Of a stretch of DNA of 64,000 bases, positions 47,611-58,969 are shown piece by piece. The notes under the pieces were generated by a model. That model saw nothing but the letters and a program-made list of their open reading frames with translations, was not told the DNA's origin and searched no databases. The number at the start of each line of letters is the position of its first letter. Positions within the stretch are counted from its first letter, which is position 1. The stretch is from contig ML976678.1 of assembly GCA_010015655.1 (NCBI GenBank), forward strand, positions 62,001 to 126,000, read 5' to 3'. The DNA comes from Bimuria novae-zelandiae CBS 107.79 (lineage: Eukaryota; Ascomycota; Dothideomycetes; Pleosporales; Didymosphaeriaceae). A program made the position numbers and the translations under genes.

Positions 47611-49971
47611 TAAGATCTAAGGCTAATCCCCGTACTCTAAAGTTCTTAACTAGTTTAATATTCTAGCTATAAGATAAGAAAAATAGGCTAACTCTTATTA
47701 ATATAGTGTTTTGTCCTTTAATAACTCTCTAAGCTATAGGAAGCCACTTTATCTAATTTTTATACTACTAGTTATAATATACCTAGAGGTAGACTTCAGG
47801 GATAGAATTTATTTATTCTATTTACTGGTTTGTCTCTAGGTGCTTTACTATAGATAGTCGTTGGTCAATGCCTACTTATTTATAGAGTATAGTCTAAAAT
47901 TCGCTTACGAACTGTTCCTTGTGATTTAATATAATAAAGGAGGGAAAGAAGTAGTTTATTATCTAGTATTAAAAAACCCTACTATAACTACAGGTATATT
48001 AAAATTTAAAAGACTAATACACTTAGACTTTTACTAAATTTATTTATAATTATTATAATATTCGTGCAGCCATTCCTCTTAGGTAAGGTAATAATAAAAC
48101 CTATTATAATATCCTTCTATCCTTATTTAGGTAGCAGTAAAAGCTCTAGCATGTCCTATTTTGCTTCTCTCTATAATTTAGCTATTCTATAGACATTATA
48201 GTTATTAATATACTACCTTATTTAGTTAAACTTCCCTAGGAAGAAGTAATCTTAAGTAAATATTTTATAAACATTTTCTTATCTTAAGTATCCTAAAGCT
48301 AGAGAACTATGCGCGACCGCTATTATTATTATTTATAAAAAATTTAATTTTAGTACCTATTATCTTAACCTATAGTGTATGTACCCTTAGATATCTATAC
48401 TACATTCTGCAATACTAATAAATAACTACTATCTAGATTTAAACGTCCTAAGTCTGTTCTTAATAGAGATCTTTATTTCGCTATACACGCTATCTTTATC
48501 GTATTATACCTCTTATTATATAGTATTAAAGTCTAGTTCGCGTCGATTGGCAGGGTTATGGCCTCCTAAGGGGGTTAATATAGGTAGTTTGAAATATATT
48601 AAGTAAGTAAGCACTAGGTCTTTATATGCTTTAATATAGTTAGGTTCCTCTACAGTAATAGTTATTTAAGAGATAAAAGACTTTAGGCTGTTTCTTTTAA
48701 TAGTTCCCTAAAAAAAAGCGTAAAATATTTTAACTTTAATTTATTATCTCCCCCGTTTTTTGAAGGTCTTATTTCGTTTAAAAAAAAGCATTTACCCTAA
48801 AGTTTATTCATCCTAGTCTATATATAAATATTATATTAATGTGGCGAAGTATATTTATCTACTAAACGTGTTGTTTATCTAACCTTCGTTTAGTAGTAAA
48901 ATACGCATAGTTTTTATATTTAGTATAGAGTGCAAGGTGCTTTTCTACTTAATATATATAGTCTTATTCATCTACGTATTTAATAACTATATGTATATTT
49001 ATAATATAAATAACGTAGTTATTTTCTACTAGGCCATTTTTTGCTAAAACATAAGCTAGTAAACGCAGAATCCTATTATTATTATACTAAAAGAAATATC
49101 TTCTAATTAACTAGCGAAAGGCATTTACCTCTAGTCCAAATTCTTATTTAAGGTTAAAGTAGGCTAAGGTAGTATCTATATAGAATACTATTTTTAAGAA
49201 GTTAAATACGTGCTACTACTCCTATCCCTAAATAAATTCTACTCCTTTACTAGTAAGCTTTATAAGGGGGCTTATTATACTAGAAAAGTCGTATATAAAT
49301 CTTTAATAAAAGTTTATAAAAATTAGGAAGCTTTGGACTTCTTTGACTAAAGTTAGTGGTTCTTATTTCCACATTACTTAGACTTTATATAGGTCTATAC
49401 TTACACCCTTATTAACCTTTATACTAAATCTTAGATACTTAGTCTTGTTAACTTAAAACTTAGATTTTTTAATATTTAAAAACAATTCTATAGCTCTTAA
49501 CTGTTAAATAATAGTATATACTTTCTCTTCGTAGTCTTTTTAGCTGCTACTAGTGAAGATAAAAACGTTATCTATATATATTAAGTAATAATTATTAAGG
49601 TACACTGTTAGCACCTAATTAATATACTACTAAAATATACCTAGCGCATTAGCTAGGCTACAAAGAACTACTACCTACTTATAAAGACTAAATTTGGTTC
49701 TAAACACTGTCTTCTATTCCTTACCATTTGCTATTTAAAGCGTATAGAAGGCTTAAATTACGTTAAATTTACTAAACTATCTAGGCTTTATAAGTAGCTA
49801 AAGGGTCTTACTAATTAATAATAAAAGGTACTAGTCCTTCTTTAAATAGCGTTTAAGGCTTAATAACTAATGTAAAACTGTAGTCCTTTACTAAGTTTCT
49901 TAGTAAATAATACTAAGGTAGCGGCGCTAGACTTATTTACATAAATAAGGTTTTTATCCAATTATTTAATA

Positions 49972-51837
49972 ACGTACTCCACAAGCGGGTGGCCGGCACA
50001 AGCGAGTGACCGACACAAGCGAGTGGCCGGAAATGCCAAGACCCCAGTAAATCTACACTCTACACAATAGTACAGAACGCGCATAAATAGTTATAAAAAA
50101 TTATAGTAGGCTAATCTACTTAGAATCTACTTCGTCCTTAATTTTACACGTGCGTAAATTATTCCTAGCCTTACTATAGTATTTATAACGCTATTAAGTT
50201 AATTCGCCTTTATTAGCGTGCACACTTTTCTTTACCTTCTTTTTATTACTACGCGCTATAAAGTCCTTTAGGATAGCTAGTTAGTAGCTATTAGTAGCTA
50301 TAAGGACCCCTTCCTACTATAATTACTTTCATTTATGCAATTTCTATTATATAGTAGCCTTATTAGTAGCTTAAAGCTTAGTAATCTACTTTTACGCTAA
50401 TACTAGCTTATACGCTACTACTACTACCCCTTTTACTATCTTTTTAAAAGCCTTAAATAGGCTTATTAGGGAACCATTTAGGTGCCTCTAAATTCTTTCT
50501 TTTATTAGCGTTAATTATAACCTAAATTCTAGGGTGTTACTAGGTATCTGTAACTATTATTAACTACTATTAGCTACTAGTAGTAGTGTGCGTTAGTAGA
50601 CGTTAAGCTTTAATATTACTACTTTTAGGTTAAAAAGAATAAGGCTAGCGCCTTAAAAGCCTTCTTAAATATTACTTTAAGTAATTATAGCCTTAAAAGT
50701 AGTAATAAAGTAAAGTAAGAACTTAATTTTAGTAATATACGTAATATAGTTATATATTAGATCCTTAGCTTGGCGCTTGTACGCCTTCTTTAACGGCGAG
50801 AAACACCTTATATCTAGTGACTATAAGAGGTAGGACAAATTTAAAGACATATAGAGAGTAATAATCTTATTATCCTTATAGTAATTTTAGAATTTAAACA
50901 AGTTATAGCTCCTATAGCTATTAATAATAAGTAATTAAGAGCTACTAATAGTATGCTCTTTTATATGCGCGTTAAAGTACTTTAGCTACTATAAACTAAA
51001 CTTACTTATTATCTAGCTATTCTTAGAAACTATAATAACCTAATTATAAGGTAGATCCTTCTCTTTATACTAGATAGAGAGGTGGTGCTTGCCCTAGATA
51101 ATAAGGAAAGGCGGAATTGCCCAGCCTATCGCATTAATGCCCTAGATAGCTATATTCTACTTTTAATTACTTTACTACACGCTTCTTAGCCTTCCTTAAC
51201 GCTTAGAGCCTATAATAACTACTCTTATTAATATTATGCCTATTATAAAACTAGTTTTATTAAAGTTATAGGTATCTTTATCTAGAATACTATACTTGGC
51301 TTTAGTATTCTCTACAAGTAAGAACTAGTCCTATATAACTTTAGGAACTTCACAAAGGACTCTTTTCTAGTCGTATTTTTAATTAAACTTAACCTAGAGC
51401 TCTAGCTAGCGCTTTATAAAGTTATAGCCTAGTTTTAGCTAATAGGCTTGCAACGCTACTTAGCTAATAAAATATTAGCTATATTATTAATAGTATAAAG
51501 CTAGGGCGGAAATCCTCGCGTGTCTAAGTTAAGTATATACTAAATAATTACCTGCTCCTCTATTAGAAAGAGATTTATAAAGTTAGGTATATAGTTAGGT
51601 TAAAATGTTACTCTAGCGTGTCTTTATCTTAGTATTCTTTTAGTAATGCTATAAACTATTATAGCGCATAATATTAAGAGTAGCGCGTCTCCTTTAATAG
51701 CTTAAAGAATAAGTTATAATTAGGCTTTTTTTAATTCTAGTAACTAGTTAGGTGGTTGAGACATCGCGTTATACTATAGGTGATAGAATGTTTTAATGGG
51801 GTCTTGGCATTTCCGGCCACTCGCTTGTGGAGTACGT
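49972..51837 (-). mobile_element. Pogo/Fot1-type family A, copy 2, complete ends
   Basis: An 1866-bp element flanked by TA (49970-49971 and 51838-51839). Both ends start ACGTACTCCACAAGCG and reach AAATGCCAAGACCCCA. The left end has three 17-bp units (49980, 49997, 50014; CACAAGCGAGTGGCCGG type), the right end one. The transposase is on the minus strand and full of TAG/TAA. It lies inside G2, which itself lies inside family A copy 1. Confidence 0.9.
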
Positions 51838-54111
51838 TAAGCTCTTTTTAAAAGATAAGTAACTCTTTACGAGGAATATTAAATAGAGGGCTATAGGGGA
51901 TTTCTAGGATCTTGCTATCTATTTCCACGAGAGGGATAGAAAGATCCACTCTGATTTATAGTATAGGGAGAGTTTATTAGCTTATTCCTTATAAAAGATA
52001 CGCTATAAGTCCTTAAAATCTTTAGGTAGTAGGTCTTTTAGGTTTACTTTTAGTTTATATATTAACGCCTTTTATATATCCTTTATTAATATAAAAAACA
52101 CCTTAGTCCTATTACTTAGGCATTAATTACGCTAATCTAAGGCTATAAAGACTATAGCGAATACCCCTTAGAGCTTTATTAATAGTTTTTTTACTTTTTT
52201 AATTACGGATACGGGTGCCTAAACCTTTAATCTAGATTAATTCTTTTACTAAGGCTAGTTTAATCCCATTTTTCTTTATCTAGATTAGGCTAAGAATTAG
52301 ATTATATAACTGATTATTAGGTAGGACGTACAAGTATATTAGATTTATATAATTATTAATATTTACTTTAACTTAAACCACTACGCATACGAAGAGTTGC
52401 ATGCCTCTAATACTAATAATCTTTTATAAATAAGGTAGGTTTTTGGGCTATAGGTAGTCTTGTATTATTCTTTTTAATATAAATGTAAATGTTAGATACT
52501 CTCAATTAATTATTATGAATAAAAATATAATATTATTAAGAAGCGAGTATACTATTACTAGTATTAAGTCTAACTATAGACTTTAGAAGTTAATAAAACT
52601 TATGTTTTATCCTTTTTTTTACTTTTATCCCTAGCGGCGACTATTACTAGCAGAATTTAAATTTCTAAGTTAATAAAAGCTATATTAAACTTTTATTAAA
52701 ATAACATTCTAATAGCGGGTGTAGCGACGCGAATATATGCTAGTTTTATTATAAGTAATAATTTATATTATTTTATGCAGTGTCCTATATCTTTATAATA
52801 AAAGTAGGAACTATTCTTTTTACGGATTTCTATTACCTCGCGCGATACCTACATAGCTTATTTCTAGATATTACTAGACCTATGTCCTATAGCTCTATCT
52901 ACTACTTAGTGTCTTTTATCTTGGCTTCGTTAGCTAGATATCTTTCTAAGGTTAGCTTAAGTAAGTTCTTAATCTATCTCGTCTCGCGCCCTGCTTATAG
53001 TAGAGTAATTTAGTAGTTATAATGTATTTTAAACGAGAATTTCTTTAACTTTATAAACTTTCTTTTAGATCTCGTACAGGTCCTAATTATTACTTACATT
53101 TATTATAACTGTTTAGTCCTGTAAGTTATCGCGAATGCTTTAAAAGTATAAATATTTTTTATTATACACCTTCGCTTCTCTATCGTAGTTATTAAAGTTA
53201 AAGTTAAAGTTAAAGTTATAAAGCTTTTAGTTCCATTCTTATATCGGAAGTAAATAGTTACGTCCGATTCTATTAACTAAGTAATTATAAAAGTTCTAGT
53301 CAAATAACTTTTAGAAGTTAGCTTTAGTGTATTTTAGGTAGTAGTCTAAGTATATAATTCCTACTATTGCTGCACGTCCTGTAAATTAACTAATAATATA
53401 TTGAAATATATTTCTAAGGTAGTCTTAATCTTCTAAGAGCTTATATTATATTACTATCCTAAAGTAGGCTAAATTAAGGATCTTAGAATAGTAACTTTTT
53501 TCTTAAGTTAAAATAAGCTCTACTATATACGTCTTTAGTAGCTCTATTTATTACTTTACTTTTCATGGCTAATTTGTACCTACTAAATTTTAGTATTATT
53601 ATTATATTATTAGAGATTCCTAGTGCTTCCTTACTATTTATTTTAGTTGGTCCTTTTACTTCTCATAGTAAAGTCTAAAAGGTGTCTTAGAGGTTAATAA
53701 GTGCTTTAATTTTATTTAGGAATTACTATATTTCGTTTATATTAACTCTTAATACCTAGAGTTTGGTAATAATAGGAAAACCATCCTTTTATCCCCCTAA
53801 TTATTACTTTTTTATAAGCTAATAGCTTGCTACGTATAATTATTTACGCTACAATATAGAGTTTTAGTCAAAGGTCTTATTCTCCTTTCTATAACTTCCT
53901 TATTTAGCAAAGAGAGTCTTACTAGCGTTAAATATTTATTAAGACTACTTCTTAAATGCTTGCTAGGAAGGATTTTTTTATAAGTTTAAGCGTTGCCTTC
54001 GTAGTATTTATCTATTAAAATTTTTAATTATATGTTCTACTTTATAGCTTTTATTTATAATTATATTTAAAATTTACTTATCCCGCGATAGGTAAAAGTA
54101 AGGAAATTTAA

Positions 54112-54364
54112 TAAATAGGGCTGAATGCTTAAAGAGCTAAAAGTGCTAAAAAAATACTTATAAATTTAATAAAAAGTCTAAAGTTAAGCTTTAGGTGTTA
54201 AACTTATATATCTAGGATTTGCATAACCAAGGGCTAAGGATTCGAAACAATAACTAGGCGTAGCCTATTATAAAGTCAAGCTTCGAACGTCAAACTTATA
54301 TATCTAGGGTTCGCATAACCAAGGGTTAAGGATCTAAGGCAAAAACTAAGCTTAGCCTATTACA
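54112..54364 (-). repeat. 5' LTR of G2 (253 bp, internal duplication)
   Basis: Right copy of the LTR. It is 92 bp longer than the left copy because a block ending CTTAGCCTATTA-type sequence is present twice (about 54170-54272 and 54273-54362). The two blocks have diverged, the second being less RIP-mutated (GCATAACCAAGGGTTAAGG). Confidence 0.8.
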
Positions 54365-55229
54365 TATAGCGCTCCTTAGCTAATAAAGAATTAGTTATAT
54401 TTTTTATAGTAATAAACTAGGACGGAAATTCTCGCGTGTCTAGGTTAAGTATATACTACATAATTACTTACTTCTCTTTTAAAAGGAGGTTTATAAAGTT
54501 AGGCGTAAAATTAAGTTAAAAGATTACTTTAGCGCGTCTTTACTTTATTACTTTTTTTTTAAAGCGCTATAAATTACTACAGCGCGTAAAATTAAAAGTA
54601 ATATATTATAATTAATAGCGTAAAGTGTAAGCTATAACTTAGTTTCTTTTAGTTCTTATAAATAGTTAAGTAGTTAAGATATCGCGTTATAATATAGGTG
54701 ATGGTAAGTTTTGGTGTGGTCTTGGCGTTTTCGGACACTCGCCTGTGGAGTATGAAATGTAGCTTAAACTTGGGGTAGTAATTATTATAGAGGCGTATCT
54801 TCATGCACCGTGATGCACTATCGTGCACCGCGATTAACGTGTTTTATCACTCATCCGGCCACATCAGTCATCCGGCCACCCCACCAAAATCGCGACGCGT
54901 CTCTACACAACGCCCGCGATGCCAGCCACACAGTACATCTAGTAGCTCCAAAAAGAAGGCAGACTTGCTCTATTAAAGCAGACAATTTAAACTAAAAAAT
55001 ATTTAAGCTTTAAAAAAGCTATGTAGCCAAATAGTATCCCTTAATTAACACTCTAGAATCGCGTTAATAGTGTCCTACTTTCGGCTACTACTAATGCGTA
55101 GAAACGAAATCTATATTTTATAAAAAAAAAATATACTTTAGTAAAGTAAATTCTAGACCTTAACGAATAAGAATTTCTATCTTAAATTATTAATATATAA
55201 TAAATAGTAAATAATTTACTTACTATGCG

Positions 55230-56530
55230 TAGCTCGATTCCTCCTTTATAGCCTATAGGTAAGTACTAGGTATTACGTTTTATTAATACTTAGCTAGAGC
55301 TATAAGTAAAGTAAAGTTATAAGTTTCATTTGTAACGCCTAAAATGCGAAAATGCTATTATAATAAGCGAATAGTATAGGCTAGTAAAGGAGACGCGTTA
55401 GGCGTACAGCATGTTATATAAAAATACTTATAATTTTAATAAAACAGGCTGCGCTATAATTATCATAGTAATATTAAAAGTAGGTATAAGCTTTACTACT
55501 ATAGGTAAAGTAGTTACTATATAGCTAAGTAACTATAAGTAAGTAATAATAATTAAAGGAGTCTACGCGTTTAGGTAGGCTATTTTACTTTTTATTATTT
55601 TATTAAAAAAGCTTTACTAGGCTAGCTAGTATAAAGATCTATTTACTAATTAAGTAGTTATTATTAGTAATAATAGCTAGTTAATAAATAACTTAGGCTT
55701 TACCTAACTATAGTACTTTAATAAATATATAGTATCTTATACCTCTATCGCCTACTAACTATTAATTCTAGATAGCTATAGTAGCTATGCTACGCTAGAG
55801 TTTAACTGGTACTATATAAAAAAATAAGATTATTACCTTATACATGCCTCCGCACACATCGCACGTCTTATAGCTACTAGATATTAGCTACTTCTTACCT
55901 TTTAAGGTGGCGTATAGGTAGCAGGTGTAGGAGCTCACGCGATAAGGCGTTTTTTATATTAATAAGATAGACTTCCTATAGATCTACCTATGCATTAGAA
56001 GAATAGTACTTTTTAAGTAAAATATTAAAACTAGCTTTTAAATAATAAGACTAGTTTATACCTATTTAGATAGCATCCTATTATTACTTATTATAGTTAG
56101 AACGCTGGCTCTACTAATAATAATAATTAAAACTAAGGGTGTATAAATAGTAGAAATACTATATACTACTACTTAGCTAAAAGAATAACTTAACTTATTA
56201 AGAACTTAATTTATTATTAATCTTAAAGTCTTACTAGTTAAGCTATTTACTAAGTTCTTAAAGGTTATTAGCTTATGATAAACTTAGTACCTATACTTAT
56301 AGTAAAAGTAATAAAGCTTTAGTAGACTAATTAGTGCTACTAGCATAAGCAGTAGTAGTAGCAATAGTATATTACTTATAGAGGAGCTTTATAGGCTGCA
56401 GAAGGTTAATTGCTTGCTATAGAGGCTGAAAGGGTGGTGCAGTAGGTGGAGCAAGAGGAGTACGTAGGACGATAACGAGCGCCACCTACGTATAGTAACT
56501 ACTACGAACAAGGCTATAGAAGAACTTAGT
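55230..56530 (+). pseudogene. Pogo-type transposase relic (family D)
   Basis: The plus strand reads RFINT-LEL, CENAIIISE, KNTYNFNKTG with IIIIVI (NFDETGF in the family), then GVYAF, LGFT-L-YFNKYIVS, LLILDSYSSYAT (LLILDGHSSHAT) and IHASAHIARL. These are the successive motifs of the DDE_1 catalytic domain, RIP-altered and broken by TAG/TAA. The C-terminal region is missing or unreadable before the Tc1 insertion. Confidence 0.75.
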
Positions 56531-56533
56531 GTA

Positions 56534-58275
56534 CAAAGGGTAATCTCAATAAAGTCGGCCGTCATGTGACTTGCCAAGAAGCTAGCGCGTCACTAGCGGA
56601 ACAGAGTCTCCGAGCCTCCGAGCCTCTAAGAGCTCTGTAGAGCGTCAACACCTACACTTCAACCTTACGTTTCTCACTTAATATGGCTTCAAATCCTGCC
56701 AAAAAAAGATCTTAATTGCTTTTAGAAGCCCAGCTAGCTGCTATCGTCGTTCTTAGGACAAAATACAACCTCACTTTCCTAGAAATCGCCACTAATTTGG
56801 GTATAACTAACTACGCCTGTGGTAAGGCATTTCGACGCGTTAAAGGCGCCGCAAAGGGCGACTCACTGCAGGAATTGCTAGCTGCAACACCTACAGTCAA
56901 GCAGTCTCCTCCTGGCAGACCTGTAAAGGTACGCGATGGCTCTACGCTGAGCGCAAGACTACGGCATGACATCATCGTATATGGCACCTACCGGGTGCAT
57001 GACGCTGTCAGAGACCTCTGCGCAGAAGCTAGCATCACACTTAGTAAGAATATAGTCTATAATATTGCTAGGAAGCACCGCGACAAGCAGCACCTATATA
57101 TAATAACTCGCGGAGTACAACCTAAAAAACTAGCGCTTAGTAGTAACGACGAGGACTAGCGACTATAGTACTATACCTAGCTTAAGGCTAAATATAACCT
57201 ACACTTTCCACGCATTATATTCGTCTGCTATAATAAGATCTCTAAGTCTATTAGCAGGAGTAATATACGTGGCGAAAAGTAAAGGATTTTAAGATTAGTT
57301 AGATAAGATAGTAATATCTACGCACTACTTGCAACGCTACCTAAATTTAGTCTTATAATCTACGCTACTACTTTAACTAATACTACTTGCTCTTATTAAC
57401 GCCCTTACGTTATTTAGGCTTAAAATAATAATAAGAGCCGCGAGGACCTTATATAATGCGTCTTTTACACAAATAATATAGTAAAGGAAGCTCTTAAGGT
57501 TAAACGCTCTTACGCGACTATCGCTAGCACTAATAAAGAGTAGTAACTATAGAAAATTAACTATAATATTACCTATAATAATAGTTAACGCCAAGCTACT
57601 AATAAGACTACTAGTAAGAAGGGTGGAGCTCTCTACGCAGGTATTAAGAAACCTCTTACTATTAAAAAGTTCTTTAAAACAGAGGAGTTTGTATATAACG
57701 GAGGGAAGGGCATGAACGGCATCTAGTACGTAAAGAATATACTTAAGAAACACCTATTCCCTTATTACTACGCTATACGCGATAATAATCTAAGCGTAGC
57801 TATTTATTTAATTTAAGATAACGTTCGCCTACACTTACTAGGTCTCCGGTACTGCCAGCTAGAAATTAAAGCTCTAGGAATCAAGTTTGGCCCTCAGCCT
57901 CCTAATTCACCCAACTTACACTCAATTGAGCGCTGTTTTGGGCGTCTATAAGGTTTTTTGGCAAGTTACGAATGCCTATTAAGTTCTAAGGAGGCCAAAA
58001 AGGCTGCAGAACAGTACATAAAGGAGGTCTGGCAAGGTGATGAGACACTCAGGCAGTATATGGCCGAAAAGCTTCATCCTACCTACTTTATGCGCGTTGC
58101 AGAGCTCTGCGAGGACGCAGGTGGCCAGAACAACTTTACAGCATAATTAGAATATCTTATTTAGGTGTATTTGCTTATACTTTAGATGGAATCAAGATGC
58201 GCGACTTTTGAAGTTACTACCCCTGCAGGAATCCCTGCTGCACGTGACGGCCGACTTTATTGAGATTACCCTTTG
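56534..58275 (+). mobile_element. Tc1/mariner-type element with clean TIRs, nested in pogo D
   Basis: A 1742-bp element flanked by TA (56532-56533 and 58276-58277). TIRs begin CAAAGGGTAATCTCAATAAA and match over about 30 bp without a mismatch, then GTCA(T/C)GTG. The ends and the outer parts of the transposase have normal composition, while the middle is RIP-type. Confidence 0.92.
56683..58146 (+). pseudogene. Tc1/mariner-type transposase, RIP-broken
   Basis: One frame of 488 codons from ATG 56683 to TAA 58146. It is broken first at codon 11 (TAA at 56713, probably CAA), then open from 56716 to 57159, where the HTH region lies (LTFLEIATNLGITNYACGKAF and a PPGRPVKV linker). From 57160 to about 57840 it is AT-rich and full of TAG/TAA, so the first catalytic Asp region is lost. 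From 57860 it is readable again: FGPQPPNSPNLHSIERCFGRL, the counterpart of the SPDLNPIE box with its Glu, then a clean C-terminus ending GGQNNFTA. The same frame holds at both ends, so only point mutation, not indels, broke it. Confidence 0.85.
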
Positions 58276-58427
58276 TACTTAAAACCAATAGTTATTAACT
58301 AAATTTATTTATAGTATATTTAACTATCGCATTATTAAGCTATAACGGGTATGCTTAAGAAGTTCGTCCGTCACGTGACGCGCTATAACCCCTAAACGAG
58401 GTGGTCCGAGCGCCTTTGTACGCGTAG

Positions 58428-58612
58428 CAGGATGACGAGGCAGTATATGAGCGAAACGCTTCACCTAACCTACTTTCTGCATGTTGCAAAGCTCTGCGAG
58501 CAAGCTGGTGGCCAGAACAAATCTACAGCATAACAGGAATATCTTATTCTGGTGTATTTGCTCCTATTTTTCGATAAAAAGAAGATGCGTGACTTTCGGT
58601 GTTACTACCCAT
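58428..58612 (+). repeat. Second fragment of the Tc1 transposase C-terminus
   Basis: This segment repeats, with about one difference in seven bases, the end of the nested Tc1 transposase and its 3' UTR (58040-58220): QYMSETLH, YFLHVAKLCEQAGGQNKSTA, then the same ATGCGTGACTTT-type tail. It lies outside the TIRs of the Tc1 element but inside pogo D, so it comes from a separate, related insertion or a partial duplication. Confidence 0.7.
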
Positions 58613-58874
58613 TGTATCGCACAAAAAGTCGCGTCGATTTTAGTGGGGTAGCCGGATGACTGATGTGGCCGGATGAGTGATACATCTGACTAATAAGAGT
58701 GCCTTATTTACGTGGAACAGGGGACCCTGCTAGCGGAACATGTCGCTACAGCCTAAGGGATAGCTGGGATTCGAGCTTCCCTGACGGGGCACAACGTCCG
58801 TCACTCATCTACTCGTTATGGGCAGGTGTGAAGATCCCTGAGAGTTCCGGTTGCGCATCTTGGCTCCAGACCAT

Positions 58875-58914
58875 CCAATGTCTTTCTTCTTTGGTTAACA
58901 CAGGGAATATAAAT
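58875..58914 (+). promoter_or_regulatory. Putative core promoter of the carboxypeptidase gene
   Basis: CCAAT at 58875-58879 and TATAAAT at 58908-58914, about 95 and 62 bp upstream of the ATG at 58970. Position and spacing suit a TATA-type promoter, with transcription starting shortly before the ATG. The available 5' region is only about 280 bp because pogo D ends at 58690. Confidence 0.5.
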
Positions 58915-58969
58915 ACTGCAACAGGCGCCCTCAATTTCTTCACGTCGGCGCCAATTCGTTACATCCACC

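Larger units (their letters stand above)
46800..53950 (-). pseudogene. G2 gag-pol relic
   Basis: Minus strand. Reverse transcriptase is clear at about 49500-49620: YLIYIDNVFIFTSSS and KDYEEKVY, where the YIDD box has become YIDN. The integrase lies toward lower coordinates, and its C-terminal end is visible near 46880-46950 (VDIPPNIYL, YVDRLKLVLLKPL). Gag should occupy about 52000-53950, but it is too mutated to read. The frame is interrupted by pogo A copy 2 and by many TAG/TAA stops. Less mutated DNA at 47130-47610 is described separately. Confidence 0.7.
44510..54364 (-). mobile_element. Ty3/gypsy element G2, minus strand, nested in pogo A
   Basis: LTRs at 44510-44670 and 54112-54364 run TGTAAGG...ATTACA (read on plus) and are flanked by TCTAG (44505-44509) and TATAG (54365-54369), a one-mismatch TSD. 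A polypurine tract on the minus strand (GCGAAAAGAAAGG) abuts the left LTR, so the element reads right to left. After removing the nested pogo A copy 2 it is about 8.0 kb. The pol reading frame on the minus strand confirms the orientation. Confidence 0.85.
43130..54755 (-). mobile_element. Pogo/Fot1-type family A, copy 1, split by G2
   Basis: The left end (43130, ACGTACTCCACAAGCG, after TA) and right end (about 54755, read inward CTCCACAGGCGAGTGTCC) belong to one family A element. The two halves, 43130-44509 and 54365-54755, align to the uninterrupted copy at 49972-51837: the left half stops in the GCCTAGTTTTA region (near 51430 in copy 2) and the right half resumes at CTTAGCTAATAAA. The transposase is on the minus strand and RIP-damaged. 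The right flanking TA has become AA. Confidence 0.85.
54837..58690 (+). mobile_element. Pogo/Fot1-type element, family D, split by a Tc1 element
   Basis: TIRs of about 60 bp: left ACGTGTTTTATCACTCATCC, right (inward) GTCAGATGTATCACTCATCC, both continuing into a 17-bp unit and a partial one and then CACCCCACCAAAATCG or its variant. TA flanks both ends (54835-54836 and 58691-58692). The interior carries a plus-strand transposase relic interrupted at 56533 by a Tc1-like element. Its right end is only 280 bp from the ATG of the carboxypeptidase gene. Confidence 0.85.

Noticed and set aside
52780..53013. 77-codon plus-strand open frame in G2
   Set aside because: It is antisense to the gag region of a minus-strand retroelement; the Tyr/Ile/Leu-rich make-up is what RIP-type AT-rich DNA gives by chance.
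53190..53220. (TTAAAG) microsatellite as a functional element
   Set aside because: Only about four copies of a 6-bp unit in AT-rich relic DNA; common by slippage.
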